Shown here: positions 63,669 through 64,000 of the stretch, one piece after another
How the letters are laid out: each line of letters begins with the position of its first letter
How positions within the stretch are numbered: position 1 is the first letter of the stretch
DNA from: JABGPL01 sp964387885
GTDB lineage: Bacteria; Electryoneota; AABM5-125-24; Hatepunaeales; Hatepunaeaceae
Direction: 5' to 3'
NCBI GenBank assembly: GCA_964387885.1
Contig: CAYLYZ010000002.1
Span: 1-64,000 of the forward strand
DNA: 64,000 bases
The notes under the pieces: model-generated
The model's input: the letters and a program-made list of their open reading frames with translations, nothing else
Database searches by the model: none
Told to the model about the DNA's origin: nothing
Program-made: the position numbers and the translations under genes

Positions 63669-64000
63669 TCACTTTTCTAAAACTAATTTAATTGTAGAAT
63701 TGAATTCTGATGTTTCAATTCTGAGAAAATAAAATCCGGAAGGATACTCACTCAAATGTAATTCACTGGTGTTTAATCCCGCTTTTTTCTTATTATCAAT
63801 AATTGTCTCAAGCCTCCTTCCTTTTAGATCAAAAAGCTGCATGAGAACATTTCCATCTGTGGGTATAGAGTAAGAAATTTCAGTCATCGCGTTAAAAGGA
63901 TTCGGATTTGCCTAGATAAAGCTGCAATTTACCGGGTTAGTTATGCTTTTAGATTTTTCATTTTGTTCAAGTACAACTCCCATCCCGATTAAAATAACTT
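63669..64000 (-). pseudogene. Broken T9SS cargo remnant at window edge
   Basis: The last 72 residues form a complete T9SS sorting domain ending KLVLEK, and its PNPFNA motif reads just upstream of the first in-frame ATG (63887). In the same frame, immediately before ANPNPFNA, lies TAG at 63912-63914 where the family often has Gln, as if CAG had become TAG. Upstream the frame is open to the window edge and encodes a hydrophobic stretch (VILIGMGVVLEQ) with about 20 further residues, like a signal peptide joined to the sorting domain with no cargo between. Either a deleted, dead gene or a short readthrough product; the rest lies outside the window. Confidence 0.7.

Noticed and set aside
1..64000. 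tRNA, rRNA, CRISPR array, transposase or phage genes
   Set aside because: No such feature could be recognised by eye; a dedicated RNA and repeat search would be needed to exclude small ones.

Overview
The window looks like a chromosomal segment of an uncultivated bacterium of the FCB superphylum (Fibrobacteres-Chlorobi-Bacteroidetes relatives such as Latescibacteria, Marinimicrobia, KSB1 or Electryoneota); I cannot place it to phylum. The main evidence is the large number of secreted proteins that end in a type IX secretion (T9SS) type A sorting domain, recognisable by a YPNPFN-like motif about 80 residues before the C-terminus and a final V-L-hydrophobic-K/R. Ten complete genes and one broken remnant carry it. 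Further support comes from a lipoprotein/outer-membrane barrel pair, meso-DAP synthesis by the DapL route, a long-type IleRS and an SDR-type threonine dehydrogenase. No rRNA, tRNA, CRISPR array, transposase or phage gene was found.

Layout: 1-8.1 kb, four tandem paralogous T9SS cargo genes behind one sigma70-like promoter and a strong terminator. 8.2-9.3 kb, a lone methyltransferase between two copies of a palindromic repeat. 9.3-14.7 kb, a 1367-residue protein built like animal soluble adenylyl cyclase with a lipoprotein gene just upstream, and a divergent LOG-like gene. 14.7-21.9 kb, minus-strand genes for two T9SS cargos, a signal-peptide alpha/beta hydrolase with a PDZ-like domain, a class V aminotransferase and a Nudix hydrolase. 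22.0-30.0 kb, a plus-strand housekeeping run: YggS, DivIVA-like, purine nucleoside phosphorylase, IleRS, DksA-like, LspA, SAM hydrolase and a metallo-beta-lactamase fold protein. 30.3-38.5 kb, threonine dehydrogenase and 2-amino-3-ketobutyrate CoA ligase (threonine to glycine plus acetyl-CoA) separated by a T9SS cargo, then a sugar-phosphate isomerase with an acidic tail, a sugar nucleotidyltransferase and MetK. 38.6-42.0 kb, a large lipoprotein and an outer-membrane barrel. 42.0-47.4 kb, the minus-strand lipid/ribosome operon yceD-rpmF-plsX-acpP-fabF-rnc plus an acyl-CoA dehydrogenase. 47.4-51.8 kb, mgtE, rsmA, dapL and dapF on the minus strand. 51.8-64 kb, accessory DNA: a double-hairpin palindromic element, a duplicated translation leader, three more T9SS cargos, an M28 peptidase, a two-gene membrane/GIY-YIG-like module between short direct repeats, and a broken T9SS remnant at the edge.

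The housekeeping blocks are conventional. The unusual material is in the accessory parts: the tandem cargo array, two small gene modules each bounded by direct repeats that contain palindromes, the element at 52.0 kb whose two hairpin loops are mutually complementary, and the ADCY10-like cyclase. All functional calls come from reading motifs by eye; no database search was run.
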